The notes beneath the pieces are model-generated. The model did not search any database and was not told the DNA's origin. It saw only the letters and a list, made by a program, of their open reading frames with translations. This document shows, piece after piece, positions 37,493 to 46,055 of a DNA stretch of 56,051 nt. Source of the DNA: Lysobacteraceae bacterium. Its GTDB lineage: Bacteria; Pseudomonadota; Gammaproteobacteria; Xanthomonadales; Rhodanobacteraceae. The position numbers were made by a program, and so were the translations under genes. Numbering within the stretch: the stretch's first letter is position 1; each line of letters begins with the position of its first letter. The DNA lies in assembly GCA_028870665.1 (NCBI GenBank), contig JAGWPB010000009.1, positions 1 through 56,051 of the forward strand, read 5' to 3'.

Positions 37493-37702
37493 ATGGACGT
37501 GCTGGATCGCCTGGCGGACCTGGAGGTGCGCATGACCTTTCTGGACGAGGCGGTGGGCGGCCTGCTGCGAGCCGACGCCGAGCGCAGCGTGCGGCTGGAT
37601 CTGCTCGAGCGCACCGTGCGCGAATTGCGCGCCGATCTGGCCGCGGTCCGTGTGGCTCTGGGTGCTGACACGCATCTGGAACCGCCGCCGCCCCATTACT
37701 GA
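37493..37702 (+). CDS. slyX: SlyX family protein
   Basis: The 69-residue helical protein begins MDVLDRLADLEVRMTFLDEAV, a heptad coiled coil, and ends PPPPHY, the characteristic SlyX C-terminus. Its function is unknown; in enterics it neighbours slyD. It starts 2 bases after the ugd stop and is followed by DUF2058 with a 9-base gap, so these three form an operon. Confidence 0.9.
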   Translation: MDVLDRLADLEVRMTFLDEAVGGLLRADAERSVRLDLLERTVRELRADLAAVRVALGADTHLEPPPPHY

Positions 37703-37711
37703 GAACCGGGC

Positions 37712-38329
37712 ATGAGCGAATCATTGCGCGACCAGTTGCTGAAAAGCGGGTTGCTGCAGGCCCAGCGCGAGAGCAGGCCGCGCGAGAACACGCGTCGCGA
37801 CGGCCCGCAGTTGCGCGACGGGGCTGAGCGCAAGGGCCTGTCGCACGAGCGCAAGGTGCCCGCACCGCGCTCGCCGCAGCCGGATGGAGCGTTGCCGAAA
37901 CACGGCCGGCGTGGGTCAGCGCTGGGTGCGACCGCGGCCGAGATCGACCTGGCCAAGGCCTACGCCCTGCGCGCGCAGCAGGAGCGCAACGAGCGCGTGC
38001 GCGCCGAACGCGAGGCTGCCGCCAGGGCGGCGGCGCGCAAGGCGCAGCGGCAGCAGTTGCACGCGTTGCTCGACGGCCGTGCGCTCAATCGCGAGGACGC
38101 CGAGCACGCGCGGCATTTCGAATACGCGGGCAAGATCCGCCGCGTCTACGTCAGCGCCGAACAGCTGCGCGAGGTGAACGACGGCGTGCTGGGCGTGATC
38201 CAGTGCGAGGGCCGCTACCTGCTGGTGCCGCGTGCGCTGGCCGAGCAGGTGCGCGCCTTCGCGCCTGCGGCGGTGGCACTGCTGGCCGAACCGGGCGGCG
38301 CCGAGGACGATCTGCCGCCCGGCGGCTAG
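37712..38329 (+). CDS. DUF2058 domain-containing protein (YaiL-like)
   Basis: The 205-residue cytosolic protein starts MSESLRDQLLKSGLL, the typical DUF2058 beginning, followed by a basic, charged middle that is a likely nucleic-acid- or ribosome-binding region, and a C-terminal domain with FEYAGKIRRVYVSAEQLREVNDGVLGVIQCEGRYLLVP. The E. coli homologue YaiL is a nucleoprotein/polynucleotide-associated factor. The ATG is at 37712 after GAACCGGGC. Its TAG stop lies at the centre of a 16-bp perfect palindrome (38319-38334). Confidence 0.88.
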   Translation: MSESLRDQLLKSGLLQAQRESRPRENTRRDGPQLRDGAERKGLSHERKVPAPRSPQPDGALPKHGRRGSALGATAAEIDLAKAYALRAQQERNERVRAEREAAARAAARKAQRQQLHALLDGRALNREDAEHARHFEYAGKIRRVYVSAEQLREVNDGVLGVIQCEGRYLLVPRALAEQVRAFAPAAVALLAEPGGAEDDLPPGG

Positions 38330-38334
38330 CCGCC
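38319..38334. terminator. Perfect 16-bp palindrome at a convergent gene junction
   Basis: CGGCGGCTAGCCGCCG is fully self-complementary and holds the DUF2058 stop codon TAG at 38327-38329. The convergent beta-oxidation gene stops two bases beyond it (38337). It can pair in either transcript. No T-tract is present. Confidence 0.45.
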
Positions 38335-38336
38335 GC

Positions 38337-40406
38337 TCATCGTCGGTCGGCGTTGTCGCTCGCACGCAGCGCGGGGTTGTCCCAACCGCGCCTGGGTGCG
38401 AAGCGTGCGCCGTGACGCGTGGCCAGCTGCTCCAGCCGCGACTGCAGCGCGCCCGCGCCGACGCGGCGGATATGGGCGATCGGACCGCCGCGGAAGGGCG
38501 CGAAGCCGGTGCCGAAGATCACGCCGGCATCGAGCAGGTCGGCATCCGCCACCACACCGTCCGCGAGGCAGGCGACGGCCTCGTTGAGCAGCGGCAGGAT
38601 GATGCGGTCCTCGAGGTCGTCAGCTGGCCGATATCGCGGATCCGGCGCCGGTTTGACCGGCTTGCCGGCGCGCCAGACATAGAAACCCCGGCCGTCCTTC
38701 TTGCCACGCCTGCCGGCAGCCAGCAGCGGCTCCAGGCCGGTGGGAATCTCGAGACCGAGGAACGGCCCCAGCTCCTTGCCGACGGATGCGGCGACGTCCA
38801 GACCGACCGTATCGGCCAGCTCGATCGGTCCCATCGGCATGCCGAAGGCGCGCGCGATCCGGTCGAGCAGCGGCCCGGGGACGCCCTCGGCGTAACAGCG
38901 CATGGCCTCGAGCAGGTAGGGCATCAGGATGCGGTTGACCAGGAACCCCGGTGTGCCGGCAACCGGCACCGGCAGCTTGTCGATGGCGCGCACGAAGGCC
39001 AGCGCGCGCTTTTCGGACAGGGCATCGAGCCGGTCGTGGCGCACCAGTTCGACCAGCGGCATCTGCGCGACCGGATTGAAGAAATGCAGGCCGAGGAAAC
39101 GCCCCGGCGCAGCCAGTTTCGCGCGCAACTCGTCGAGCGGGATGCTCGAGGTGTTGGTCGCCAGCAGGCCGCCGTCGCCCAGCTTCGGCTCGATCTGCGC
39201 GTACAGCGCTTCCTTGGCCGCGGGGTTCTCGAAGATCGCCTCGATGGCCAGTCCGGCATCGGCGGCGCCGCGGCCTTCGACATCCGCGCTCAACCGTGCC
39301 GTGGCCGCGGCGATGCGTTCGGGCGTCTTCAGGCGCTTCCCGAACAATACCCGGGCGCGTGCCAATGCCGGCTCGATGAACTTCGGTTCGCGATCCTGCA
39401 GGGTCACCTCGAAGCCGCGATACGCGCACCAGGCCGCGATGTCGCCGCCCATCACGCCGGCGCCGACCACATGCACGTGGCGGATGCCGTGCTCGACTCC
39501 GGCGCCCAGGGCTTTCAGGCGCTCCTGCAGGAAGAACACCCGGATCAGGTTGTGCGCGGTCGGCGTCTCGGCCAACCGCGCCACCGAGCGCGCCTCGAGT
39601 TGCAGACGCTGCCGGATGGCGCTGCCGCCGCGACGCCAGACCTCGATCAGCGCGAACGGCGCCGGGTAATGCGCCGCGCGCACCTTGGTTGCGGTCTGCC
39701 TGCGCACCAGTGACGCGAGCAGCTGCCGCGCGATCCAGGTATTGCTGGCCCAGGCGCGCAGCCGTTGCGCCCGCGGACGCGGCGGCGGCTGCCGCAACAC
39801 GGCCAGGGCGGCATCGAACAGCTCCTCGACCGGCACCACGCGCTCGACCAGGCCCAGTCCGCGCGCCGCGCTCGCCGAAACCGACTTGCCGGTGAGCATC
39901 AGCGGCAGCGCCTGCACGGCGCCGATCAGGCGTGGCAGGCGCGCGGTACCGCCCCAGCCGGGATGGATGCCCAGCATCACCTCGGGCAGGCCGATGCGGG
40001 TTCCGGCGTCGTCGCTGGCCACGCGATGGCGACAGGCCAGCGCCAGCTCGGTGCCGCCGCCCATGCAGTGGCCGTGGATCGCGGCCACGGTGGGGCAGGG
40101 CAGTTCGGCCAGATGCTGGAACACGCGTTGGCCGAACCGGATCGCCGCCAGCACGCCGCCATTGCGCTCGTAGCCCGCGAACTCGTGGATATCGGCGCCG
40201 GCGATGAACCCGGCCGGCTTGCCCGAGCGGATCAGCACGCCGACCGGCGGCTCGATGGCGAGGCGTTCGACGATCGCGGCGAGCTCGTCCAGGACCGCGC
40301 GCGCGAGCGCATTCACGCTGCTGTCCGCGCGATCGAGCACAAGCACCACGATGCCGTCTTCGCGCTGCTGCGCCTGCCAGTGTCTGAACCGCAGACCTTC
40401 GAACAT
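38337..40406 (-). CDS. Bifunctional enoyl-CoA hydratase / 3-hydroxyacyl-CoA dehydrogenase (FadB/FadJ-like)
   Basis: The 689-residue protein joins an N-terminal crotonase domain (AGADIHEFAG oxyanion element, GHCMGGGTELALACRHRVA, and the second catalytic Glu in GLPEVMLGIHPGWGG) to a 3-hydroxyacyl-CoA dehydrogenase with the NAD motif VVGAGVMGGDIAAWCAYRGFEV, the LATNTSSIPLDEL loop and LHFFNPVAQMPLVELV with the catalytic His. It would carry out the hydration and dehydrogenation steps of fatty-acid beta-oxidation. It is shorter than FadB (about 729), and no thiolase (fadA/fadI) lies beside it, so its partner is encoded elsewhere. The ATG at 40406 follows GGAGCG, 10 bases upstream. Confidence 0.93.
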   Translation of the reverse strand: MFEGLRFRHWQAQQREDGIVVLVLDRADSSVNALARAVLDELAAIVERLAIEPPVGVLIRSGKPAGFIAGADIHEFAGYERNGGVLAAIRFGQRVFQHLAELPCPTVAAIHGHCMGGGTELALACRHRVASDDAGTRIGLPEVMLGIHPGWGGTARLPRLIGAVQALPLMLTGKSVSASAARGLGLVERVVPVEELFDAALAVLRQPPPRPRAQRLRAWASNTWIARQLLASLVRRQTATKVRAAHYPAPFALIEVWRRGGSAIRQRLQLEARSVARLAETPTAHNLIRVFFLQERLKALGAGVEHGIRHVHVVGAGVMGGDIAAWCAYRGFEVTLQDREPKFIEPALARARVLFGKRLKTPERIAAATARLSADVEGRGAADAGLAIEAIFENPAAKEALYAQIEPKLGDGGLLATNTSSIPLDELRAKLAAPGRFLGLHFFNPVAQMPLVELVRHDRLDALSEKRALAFVRAIDKLPVPVAGTPGFLVNRILMPYLLEAMRCYAEGVPGPLLDRIARAFGMPMGPIELADTVGLDVAASVGKELGPFLGLEIPTGLEPLLAAGRRGKKDGRGFYVWRAGKPVKPAPDPRYRPADDLEDRIILPLLNEAVACLADGVVADADLLDAGVIFGTGFAPFRGGPIAHIRRVGAGALQSRLEQLATRHGARFAPRRGWDNPALRASDNADRR

Positions 40407-40489
40407 GATGCGATCGCTCCGCGTTTGCGTCAGAGTAATGATCACACGACAACCAGCGGCTGTGAGCAGGGCCGCGCGAGCGCCGGGGA

Positions 40490-40978
40490 ATGCCTGAACT
40501 GCAGGTCGAGGTCGTTGCCACCACCGCCGAGCTGCTGGCGCGCGTGCTTGCCGGCGAGCAGGCGCTGACCCTGCTCGATACCGGCGACGCCACGACGCTG
40601 GTCGATGAGTTTCGCCGCCAGGCGCTGCTGGGCGGCCAGTCGCTGTATCTGTGGGATGCCGAAGAAGGCCTGTGCAGCCTGCGCGAGGCCGGTGTGCGGG
40701 TGCCGGCGACGTACCGCCTGGGCGATGCCCTGCGCTATGTGCTGCAGAGCATGCACTTCGGCATTTATCTGATTCCGTTGCCGCTGCAGGATCTGCCGGC
40801 GCTGCTGCCGCTGCTGCATCAGCTGCTGCGGCAGCGCGCGGGCTACGCCCGTCGCGTGGTACTGCTGGCCCCCCTGGATGTACTGCCGCCCGCCTTGGCC
40901 GAGCAGGCGCTGCGCCTGCGGCTGGCCGCGGGCGGGCCGGCGCGCCTGCGCCTGCGCGGCGGTCGCTGGGTGCGCTGA
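40490..40978 (+). CDS. Hypothetical protein upstream of a c-di-GMP signalling gene
   Basis: The 162-residue product was not assigned to a family. It is Leu-rich with helical stretches (ATTAELLARVLAGEQALTLLD and ALLPLLHQLLRQRAGYARRVVLLAP) and has no signal peptide or metal ligands. It ends TGA at 40976-40978, and the multidomain c-di-GMP gene begins at 40981 (2 intervening bases), so they form an operon and probably act together. One possibility is a small receiver-like or adaptor protein for the partner, but no phosphoacceptor could be recognised. Confidence 0.75.
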   Translation: MPELQVEVVATTAELLARVLAGEQALTLLDTGDATTLVDEFRRQALLGGQSLYLWDAEEGLCSLREAGVRVPATYRLGDALRYVLQSMHFGIYLIPLPLQDLPALLPLLHQLLRQRAGYARRVVLLAPLDVLPPALAEQALRLRLAAGGPARLRLRGGRWVR

Positions 40979-40980
40979 GC

Positions 40981-43545
40981 ATGCCCGGACCTGACACTCC
41001 CGCCCTGTTGATCGTGGCCGCCGACCGCGGCGAGCGGCGCGCCCTTTACGATGTGCTGGAGCAGGCCGGTTTCGAGGCCCTGTATACCGCGCGTGACGTG
41101 GGACAGGCACGCGCCCTGCTGGCACAAAGCCCCGCTCTGGACCTGGTGCTGCTCGAATTCAGCGGCGAGGCCGGCGAGGCGGTGTCGCTCTGCGCCCAGC
41201 TCGCCGAACGCCGGGGGCCGGCCGTGCTCGGCCTGCTGGCCGGCGAGTCCGCGCAGCGGGTCTGGGGGTTTCACCGCGCCGTGCCGGGCGTCAGCGACTG
41301 GCTGGCGGCGCCGTTCGCCGCCGGCGAGGTCTGCGCGCGTGTCAACGCCGCGCTGGGCCGGCGCCCTGCGGTCGCCGCCGTCGGCGGCGAGGCGGACGAT
41401 GCGCTGCGGCTGTTTTTCGATACCAGCAGCGACGAACTGCTGGTCAGCGACAGCGATGGCCGCGTTCTCGCCTGCAATGACGCGTTCGCACGCGCCAGCG
41501 GCTTGACCGCCGCGGCATGGCGCGGACGCCACCTGGATCCGATCGCCCTGTGCGCGGACGCCGAGCGCCAGCAGGCGCTGCGGCGCAAGCTGCAGCTGGA
41601 GGGCGCGGTGCAATTCCGCTGCGAACGGCCGCGCCGGGACGGCCGCAGCGATCCCGTCGAGATCAGCCTGCGGCTGGCGCTGCGCGACGGCGTGCCGGTG
41701 CACTGCAGTCGCATCCGTGCGCTCGACGATCAGCGCCGTGCCCGCGATGCGCTGGCGCTGCTGGCACGCGTGAACGCGGCCGGCCGCGGCGATGCCGCGC
41801 TGGAGGCCGCGGCGCACTTGCTGGCCGATGCGCTCGATCTGGACTATCTGGCGGTTTATGCCGCCGCTGCCGATGGCGCGGCGTTGCCGCTGGCCATCGT
41901 GCAGCGCGTGCCGGCGCCGGCCGATGCGCCCGATCCGGCCCAGCAGCCGACGCTGGCGTTGGCGCTGGCGGGCGAGGAGGTGATGCATCTCGACGGTGCG
42001 CGCCGGCTGGCCGCGGCCGACGGCTTTCTTGCCGCGATCGCGGCATCGGTTTGCGCCTGCCTGCCGCTGACCGATCCGCACGGCAACGTGCTCGGCGCGT
42101 TGCTGGCCTGCGCGCGCGTGCCGCGCGGTTCCGATCTGCTGCTCGCCGACACCCTGCGGGTGGCGGCGGGCCGCTTCGCCGCCGAGCTGGCGCTGCGCCG
42201 CGCCCGTGAGCAGGGTCGCGCCCGCGGCCTCGAGGACGCGCTCACCGGCCTGCCCAACCGGTTGCTGTTCAACGACCGGCTGCGGAACGTGCTGCTGGAG
42301 GCGGAACGCAGCGGCGAGAGCTTCGCCGTGCTGTTCGTCGATCTCGACCGTTTCAAGAGCATCAACGATGCGCTGGGCCATGCCACCGGCGACCAGGTGC
42401 TGCAGGCCGCCGGGCGGCGCCTGCGTGCCAGCGTGCGCGCCTACGATACCGTCGCCCGCTATGCCGGCGACGAGTTCACGGTGATCCTGCGCCAGATCGT
42501 GCAGCGCGACGACGTGCATCGCATCGCCGACAAGATCGTGCGGCTGATGGAGGCACCGCTGGCCCTGTCCGATGGCAGCGAGATCGCCGTCACCGCATCG
42601 ATCGGACTCAGTGTCTATCCCGACGACGCCGCCAACGCCGAACAGCTGCTGCAGCACGCCGACATGGCGATGTACAGCGCCAAGGGCCTGGGCCGCAATA
42701 CCTGGCAGGCCTACGTGGCGATGCCGCAGGAGGCGCACCGCCAGCGCGTCGCGCTGGAGGGGCGGCTGCGCCAGGCCGAGCGCAACGGCGAGTTGCGCCT
42801 GCACTATCAGCCGCAGGTGGATGCCGCCAGCGAGGACATCGTGGGCATGGAGGCGCTGATCCGCTGGGAGCATCCCGATCTGGGCATGATCAGCCCGGCA
42901 TTCTTCATCCCGCTGGCCGAGGAGACCGGACTGATCCTGCCGATCGGCGAGTGGGTGCTGCGCACCGCCTGCGCCGATGCGGTGCGCTGGCAGCGCCGCT
43001 TCGGCCTCGGTCTGCGCGTCGGCGTCAATCTCTCGGCGCTGCAGCTGCGCCACCCCGGGCTGGTGGACACGGTGCGCGCGGTCCTGGCCGAAAGTGGCAT
43101 CGATCCGGCCCTGCTCGAACTCGAGGTCACCGAGAGCGTCAGCCTGAAGTCCGCCGGCGTGCTTCCGGAAGCGCTGCAGGCGCTGCGCGCTCTGGGCTGC
43201 CGCATCGCCATCGACGACTTCGGCACCGGTCAGGCGTCACTCGACTATCTGCGCCGGTTTCCCGCCGATCGCATCAAGATCGACCAGAGTTTCGTGCGTC
43301 ACATCGGCATCGACCCCGATGACGAGGCGATCGTGCGCGCCACCGTGTCGATGGCGCACAGCCTGGGCCGGGCGGTGGTCGCGGAGGGCGTGGAGACCGA
43401 GCAGCAGTTCGATTTCCTGCGCATGCTGGGTTGCGAGGAGCTGCAGGGCTATCTGTTTTGCCGGCCGCTGGCGCACGAGGCGTTCGAGCGCCTGCTGGCG
43501 ACGCGTGTGCAGCGGCAGCCGGAGGCTTTCGAGCCGGAGATCTGA
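40981..43545 (+). CDS. REC-like/PAS/GAF/GGDEF/EAL cyclic-di-GMP protein
   Basis: The 854-residue cytosolic protein carries, in order, a receiver-like domain (about 1-125), a PAS domain (about 140-250), a GAF domain (about 260-415), a GGDEF domain (about 425-590) and an EAL domain (about 605-850). In the receiver the phosphoacceptor Asp is replaced by Glu 59 (LVLLEFSG), and the acidic pair is degenerate, so normal phosphorylation is doubtful. The cyclase motif is AGDEF (about 495-499), a variant that can be active. The EAL half keeps E624-A-L, NLSALQL, the second Glu (ELEVTES), DDFGTG, IKIDQSF Lys and AEGVET, so it is probably an active c-di-GMP phosphodiesterase. It is translated 2 bases after the preceding gene. 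Confidence 0.93.
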   Translation: MPGPDTPALLIVAADRGERRALYDVLEQAGFEALYTARDVGQARALLAQSPALDLVLLEFSGEAGEAVSLCAQLAERRGPAVLGLLAGESAQRVWGFHRAVPGVSDWLAAPFAAGEVCARVNAALGRRPAVAAVGGEADDALRLFFDTSSDELLVSDSDGRVLACNDAFARASGLTAAAWRGRHLDPIALCADAERQQALRRKLQLEGAVQFRCERPRRDGRSDPVEISLRLALRDGVPVHCSRIRALDDQRRARDALALLARVNAAGRGDAALEAAAHLLADALDLDYLAVYAAAADGAALPLAIVQRVPAPADAPDPAQQPTLALALAGEEVMHLDGARRLAAADGFLAAIAASVCACLPLTDPHGNVLGALLACARVPRGSDLLLADTLRVAAGRFAAELALRRAREQGRARGLEDALTGLPNRLLFNDRLRNVLLEAERSGESFAVLFVDLDRFKSINDALGHATGDQVLQAAGRRLRASVRAYDTVARYAGDEFTVILRQIVQRDDVHRIADKIVRLMEAPLALSDGSEIAVTASIGLSVYPDDAANAEQLLQHADMAMYSAKGLGRNTWQAYVAMPQEAHRQRVALEGRLRQAERNGELRLHYQPQVDAASEDIVGMEALIRWEHPDLGMISPAFFIPLAEETGLILPIGEWVLRTACADAVRWQRRFGLGLRVGVNLSALQLRHPGLVDTVRAVLAESGIDPALLELEVTESVSLKSAGVLPEALQALRALGCRIAIDDFGTGQASLDYLRRFPADRIKIDQSFVRHIGIDPDDEAIVRATVSMAHSLGRAVVAEGVETEQQFDFLRMLGCEELQGYLFCRPLAHEAFERLLATRVQRQPEAFEPEI

Positions 43546-43710
43546 TCCCCGCCGTGCTCCGCGCGCAGGGCCTGCAGCAGCTCGCCGGCACGTCGCTTGG
43601 GCTACTCTAGTAGGACATGCACCGGGGGGCGCGGCGATCCTTCGCCGGCGGGTGTGCCCTGCGCAACAACACTGCCGGCGATGCGTCGCCGTCGAGGGAG
43701 ATCAGCCCGG

Positions 43711-44292
43711 ATGGGCGAGCCAGAAACCGATCGTGCGCTGGTCGAGCAGGTGCAGAAAGGCGATACCCGCGCCTTCGACCTGCTGGTGCGCAAGTATCAG
43801 CATCGGGTGATCGGCCTGATCTCCCGCTACATCCAGGACTGGAGCGAATGCGAGGACGTCGCCCAGGAGGCGTTCATCCGCGCCTACCGGGCGATCGGCT
43901 CGTTTCGCGGCGACAGCCAGTTCTACACCTGGATGTACAAGATCGCGGTCAATACCGCCAAGAACCATCTGGTTTCGCAGGGCCGGCGCCCGCCGACCGA
44001 GGATGTCGCGATCGAGGACGCCCTTTACGCCGAGAGCGCCAACGGCCTGCGCGACGGCGATACCCCGGAGCATGAACTGTTGCGGCAGGAGATTGAACAA
44101 ACCGTGTTTTCCACGGTCCAAGCCTTGCCCGAGGATTTGCGCACCGCGATCACGCTGCGCGAGGTCGACGGGCTGAGTTACGAGGAAATTGCCGAAGCGA
44201 TGAGCTGTCCGATCGGCACCGTGCGTTCACGGATCTTCCGCGCCCGCGAGGCGATCGACACCAGCCTGCGGCCGCTGATCACGGACAGTTGA
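43711..44292 (+). CDS. rpoE: RNA polymerase sigma-E factor (RpoE/AlgU)
   Basis: The 193-residue ECF sigma factor has region 2 (FDLLVRKYQHRVIGLISRY, DVAQEAFIRAYRAIGSFRG, FYTWMYKIAVNTAKNHLV) and region 4 (ALPEDLRTAITLREVDGLSYEEIAEAM and the recognition helix GTVRSRIFRARE). In this lineage RpoE controls the response to misfolded envelope proteins and heat. The ATG at 43711 follows GGGAG (43696-43700). The next gene encodes the matching anti-sigma factor. A clear sigma-E promoter was not found upstream. Confidence 0.97.
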   Translation: MGEPETDRALVEQVQKGDTRAFDLLVRKYQHRVIGLISRYIQDWSECEDVAQEAFIRAYRAIGSFRGDSQFYTWMYKIAVNTAKNHLVSQGRRPPTEDVAIEDALYAESANGLRDGDTPEHELLRQEIEQTVFSTVQALPEDLRTAITLREVDGLSYEEIAEAMSCPIGTVRSRIFRAREAIDTSLRPLITDS

Positions 44293-44310
44293 GCGTTGAG
44301 GGTTGCAACC

Positions 44311-44913
44311 ATGAGTGACACGACGATCCGCGAGCACCTTTCCGCACTGATGGATGGCGAGCTGTCGCGCGAGCAGGCCGGCTTCCTGCTGCGTCGCCTC
44401 GGTCACGATCGCGAAGCCATCGCCTGCTGGACGCGGTTGCACACCGCCCGCGACTGCCTCAAGGGCGCCGCGCCGCGCCTGGCCGGCCCGGGCTTTGCCG
44501 CCCGCGTCAGCCGTGCGCTGATCGGTGGAGCGCTGCCGGCGCGCGGTCGCTGGTTGCGTTGGTCGGCGGGCGGAGTCATCGCCGCGACGGTGGCGGTGAC
44601 CGCGCTGCTGATGGTGCAGCCGCTGCCACGTTCCGAACCCGACATGGCGGCGGCGGCCGCGCCGACACCCGCTCCGGCATGGCTCAATGATCCCGCTGCC
44701 GCGGTGCAGCCTGCGACGGCATTCGCGCAGGCGCCGGTGGCCATCGACGACGTGCAGACCGCCGCCTATTCGCCGCAACTCGACGCCTACACCTTGCGCC
44801 ATTACCAGTCGGGTGACGCGGCGGCGGCCGGCGGCCTGGTGCCCTACGTGCTGCTGATGTCGCCGCCGCAGGGTCCGGCCCCGGTGCGCGGAGGCGCCGC
44901 GGAGCAGCGCTGA
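44311..44913 (+). CDS. rseA: Anti-sigma-E factor RseA
   Basis: The 200-residue protein opens with the RseA N-terminal domain (REHLSALMDGELSREQAGFLLRRL) that clamps sigma-E in the cytosol. A transmembrane segment (WSAGGVIAATVAVTALLMV, about 92-112) follows, and a periplasmic Ala/Pro-rich tail with DAYTLRHYQSGDAAAAGG is the RseB-binding and protease-sensing part. Stress-triggered proteolysis would release RpoE. The stop overlaps the start of mucB by one base. Confidence 0.93.
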   Translation: MSDTTIREHLSALMDGELSREQAGFLLRRLGHDREAIACWTRLHTARDCLKGAAPRLAGPGFAARVSRALIGGALPARGRWLRWSAGGVIAATVAVTALLMVQPLPRSEPDMAAAAAPTPAPAWLNDPAAAVQPATAFAQAPVAIDDVQTAAYSPQLDAYTLRHYQSGDAAAAGGLVPYVLLMSPPQGPAPVRGGAAEQR

Positions 44914-45839
44914 TGCGTGCCCGGCGTGGCGCGCTGCTGCTGTTGCTGGGACTGCCCGGACTGGCCGCCGCGGCGCAGCCGCTGGCCGCCGCCGCCTGGC
45001 AGCGGATGCGCAAGGCGCTGGTGGGGCTCGACTACAGCGGCACCCTGGTGCTGCGCCAGGGCAGCGATCTGCAGACGTTGGCGATCGAGCACCGCGCCGG
45101 CAGCCCGGACCGCGATCTCCTGACCAGCCTCGATGGCCGCGCGCTGCAGATCACGCGCAGCGGCACCCGCGTGCAGTGGACGCTGGCCGGTGCGTCGCCG
45201 TTGCGGCTCGATCCCGGGCGCCTGCATACCCTGCTGCCGCTGGTGCCCGACGTGCCGCTGGCCGCATTGCATCCCAGCTACACGCTGACCCTGCAGTCGG
45301 GTGAACGCATTGCCGCGCGGGCGACCGCGCAACTGCGGATCCGGCCGCGCGACGACTACCGCTACGGCTACCGCCTGTGGCTCGATCGCGCGAGCGGATT
45401 GCCGCTGCGCGTGCAGCTGACGCTCGACGGCCGGCCGCTGCCGGAGGAGTTCCGTTTCGTCGACCTGCGCGTGGGCGCGCGGGCCGACCTCGCCGCGCTC
45501 CGTGGCGCTGCGCCGGTCACGGCGACGGCGTCACCGGGCCTGCCCGCGCAGCCTGCGTTGTGGCGCGTGGTCAATGCGCCGCCGGGGTTTCATGTGCGGG
45601 TGTGCCTGGGCGACGGCACACCCGGCAGCGAGCATCTGGTGCTCAGCGACGGCATCGCCAGCGTGTCGGTCTACGTGCAGCGCGGTCCGGTGCCGTTGCC
45701 GCAGGGCACCGGCGTCCGCGGAGCGCTGAGTTTCGTCAGCGAGACCCATGATGGCGAGCGGGTCACCGTGCTCGGTGACGTGCCGGTGCCGACGGTGCAG
45801 CGGATCGCCGATTCGGTGGCGCTGGCGGCGGGCCGCTGA
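44913..45839 (+). CDS. mucB: Periplasmic regulator MucB/RseB
   Basis: The 308-residue periplasmic protein has a signal peptide (ALLLLLGLPGLAAAA) and the two MucB/RseB domains, with a LolA-like N-terminal half (GLDYSGTLVLRQGSDLQTLAIEHR) and the C-terminal half (PPGFHVRVCLGDGTPGSEHLVLSDGIASVSVYVQ). It binds RseA and protects it from DegS cleavage until lipids or misfolded proteins titrate it away. ATG 44913 overlaps the rseA TGA (TGATG), implying translational coupling. Confidence 0.94.
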   Translation: MRARRGALLLLLGLPGLAAAAQPLAAAAWQRMRKALVGLDYSGTLVLRQGSDLQTLAIEHRAGSPDRDLLTSLDGRALQITRSGTRVQWTLAGASPLRLDPGRLHTLLPLVPDVPLAALHPSYTLTLQSGERIAARATAQLRIRPRDDYRYGYRLWLDRASGLPLRVQLTLDGRPLPEEFRFVDLRVGARADLAALRGAAPVTATASPGLPAQPALWRVVNAPPGFHVRVCLGDGTPGSEHLVLSDGIASVSVYVQRGPVPLPQGTGVRGALSFVSETHDGERVTVLGDVPVPTVQRIADSVALAAGR

Positions 45840-46055
45840 ACGCGCGGGCGGCGGCGTTCCGCGCGTGCGCCCTGCGGCGTTGTTTGCGCGGATGCCGCTG
45901 CGCGGCCGGCCTTGCCGGTACGCCCGGCGGATGCCGCCGGCCTGAACGGATGCCCACCGGCACTTGAACTTCGCGGCCCGCGCTGGCATCGAAGGCCTCA
46001 CCGGCGCCGCGTGCGCCATGTCTCCCCCATCCGTCCCGCTGGAGGTAATCCCGTG
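45840..46055. other. Intergenic region before mucD with a possible sigma-E promoter
   Basis: The 216-base gap is unusual inside the otherwise tight sigma-E cluster. It is GC-rich and has no gene. It contains the candidate sigma-E promoter listed separately, allowing separate stress-induced expression of the protease. Confidence 0.6.
45966..45993 (+). promoter_or_regulatory. Candidate sigma-E promoter for mucD
   Basis: GAACTT (45966-45971) and TCGAA (45989-45993) are separated by 17 bases. The consensus for sigma-E is GGAACTT with a TCTGA or TCTAA -10; the -35 core is perfect here apart from the leading G, and the -10 matches partly. The site lies upstream of the mucD ATG and downstream of mucB. 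Confidence 0.45.

Noticed and set aside
40843..43053. A 736-codon minus-strand frame opposite the c-di-GMP gene
   Set aside because: Antisense of a clear multidomain protein; His/Gln/Arg-rich and domain-free.
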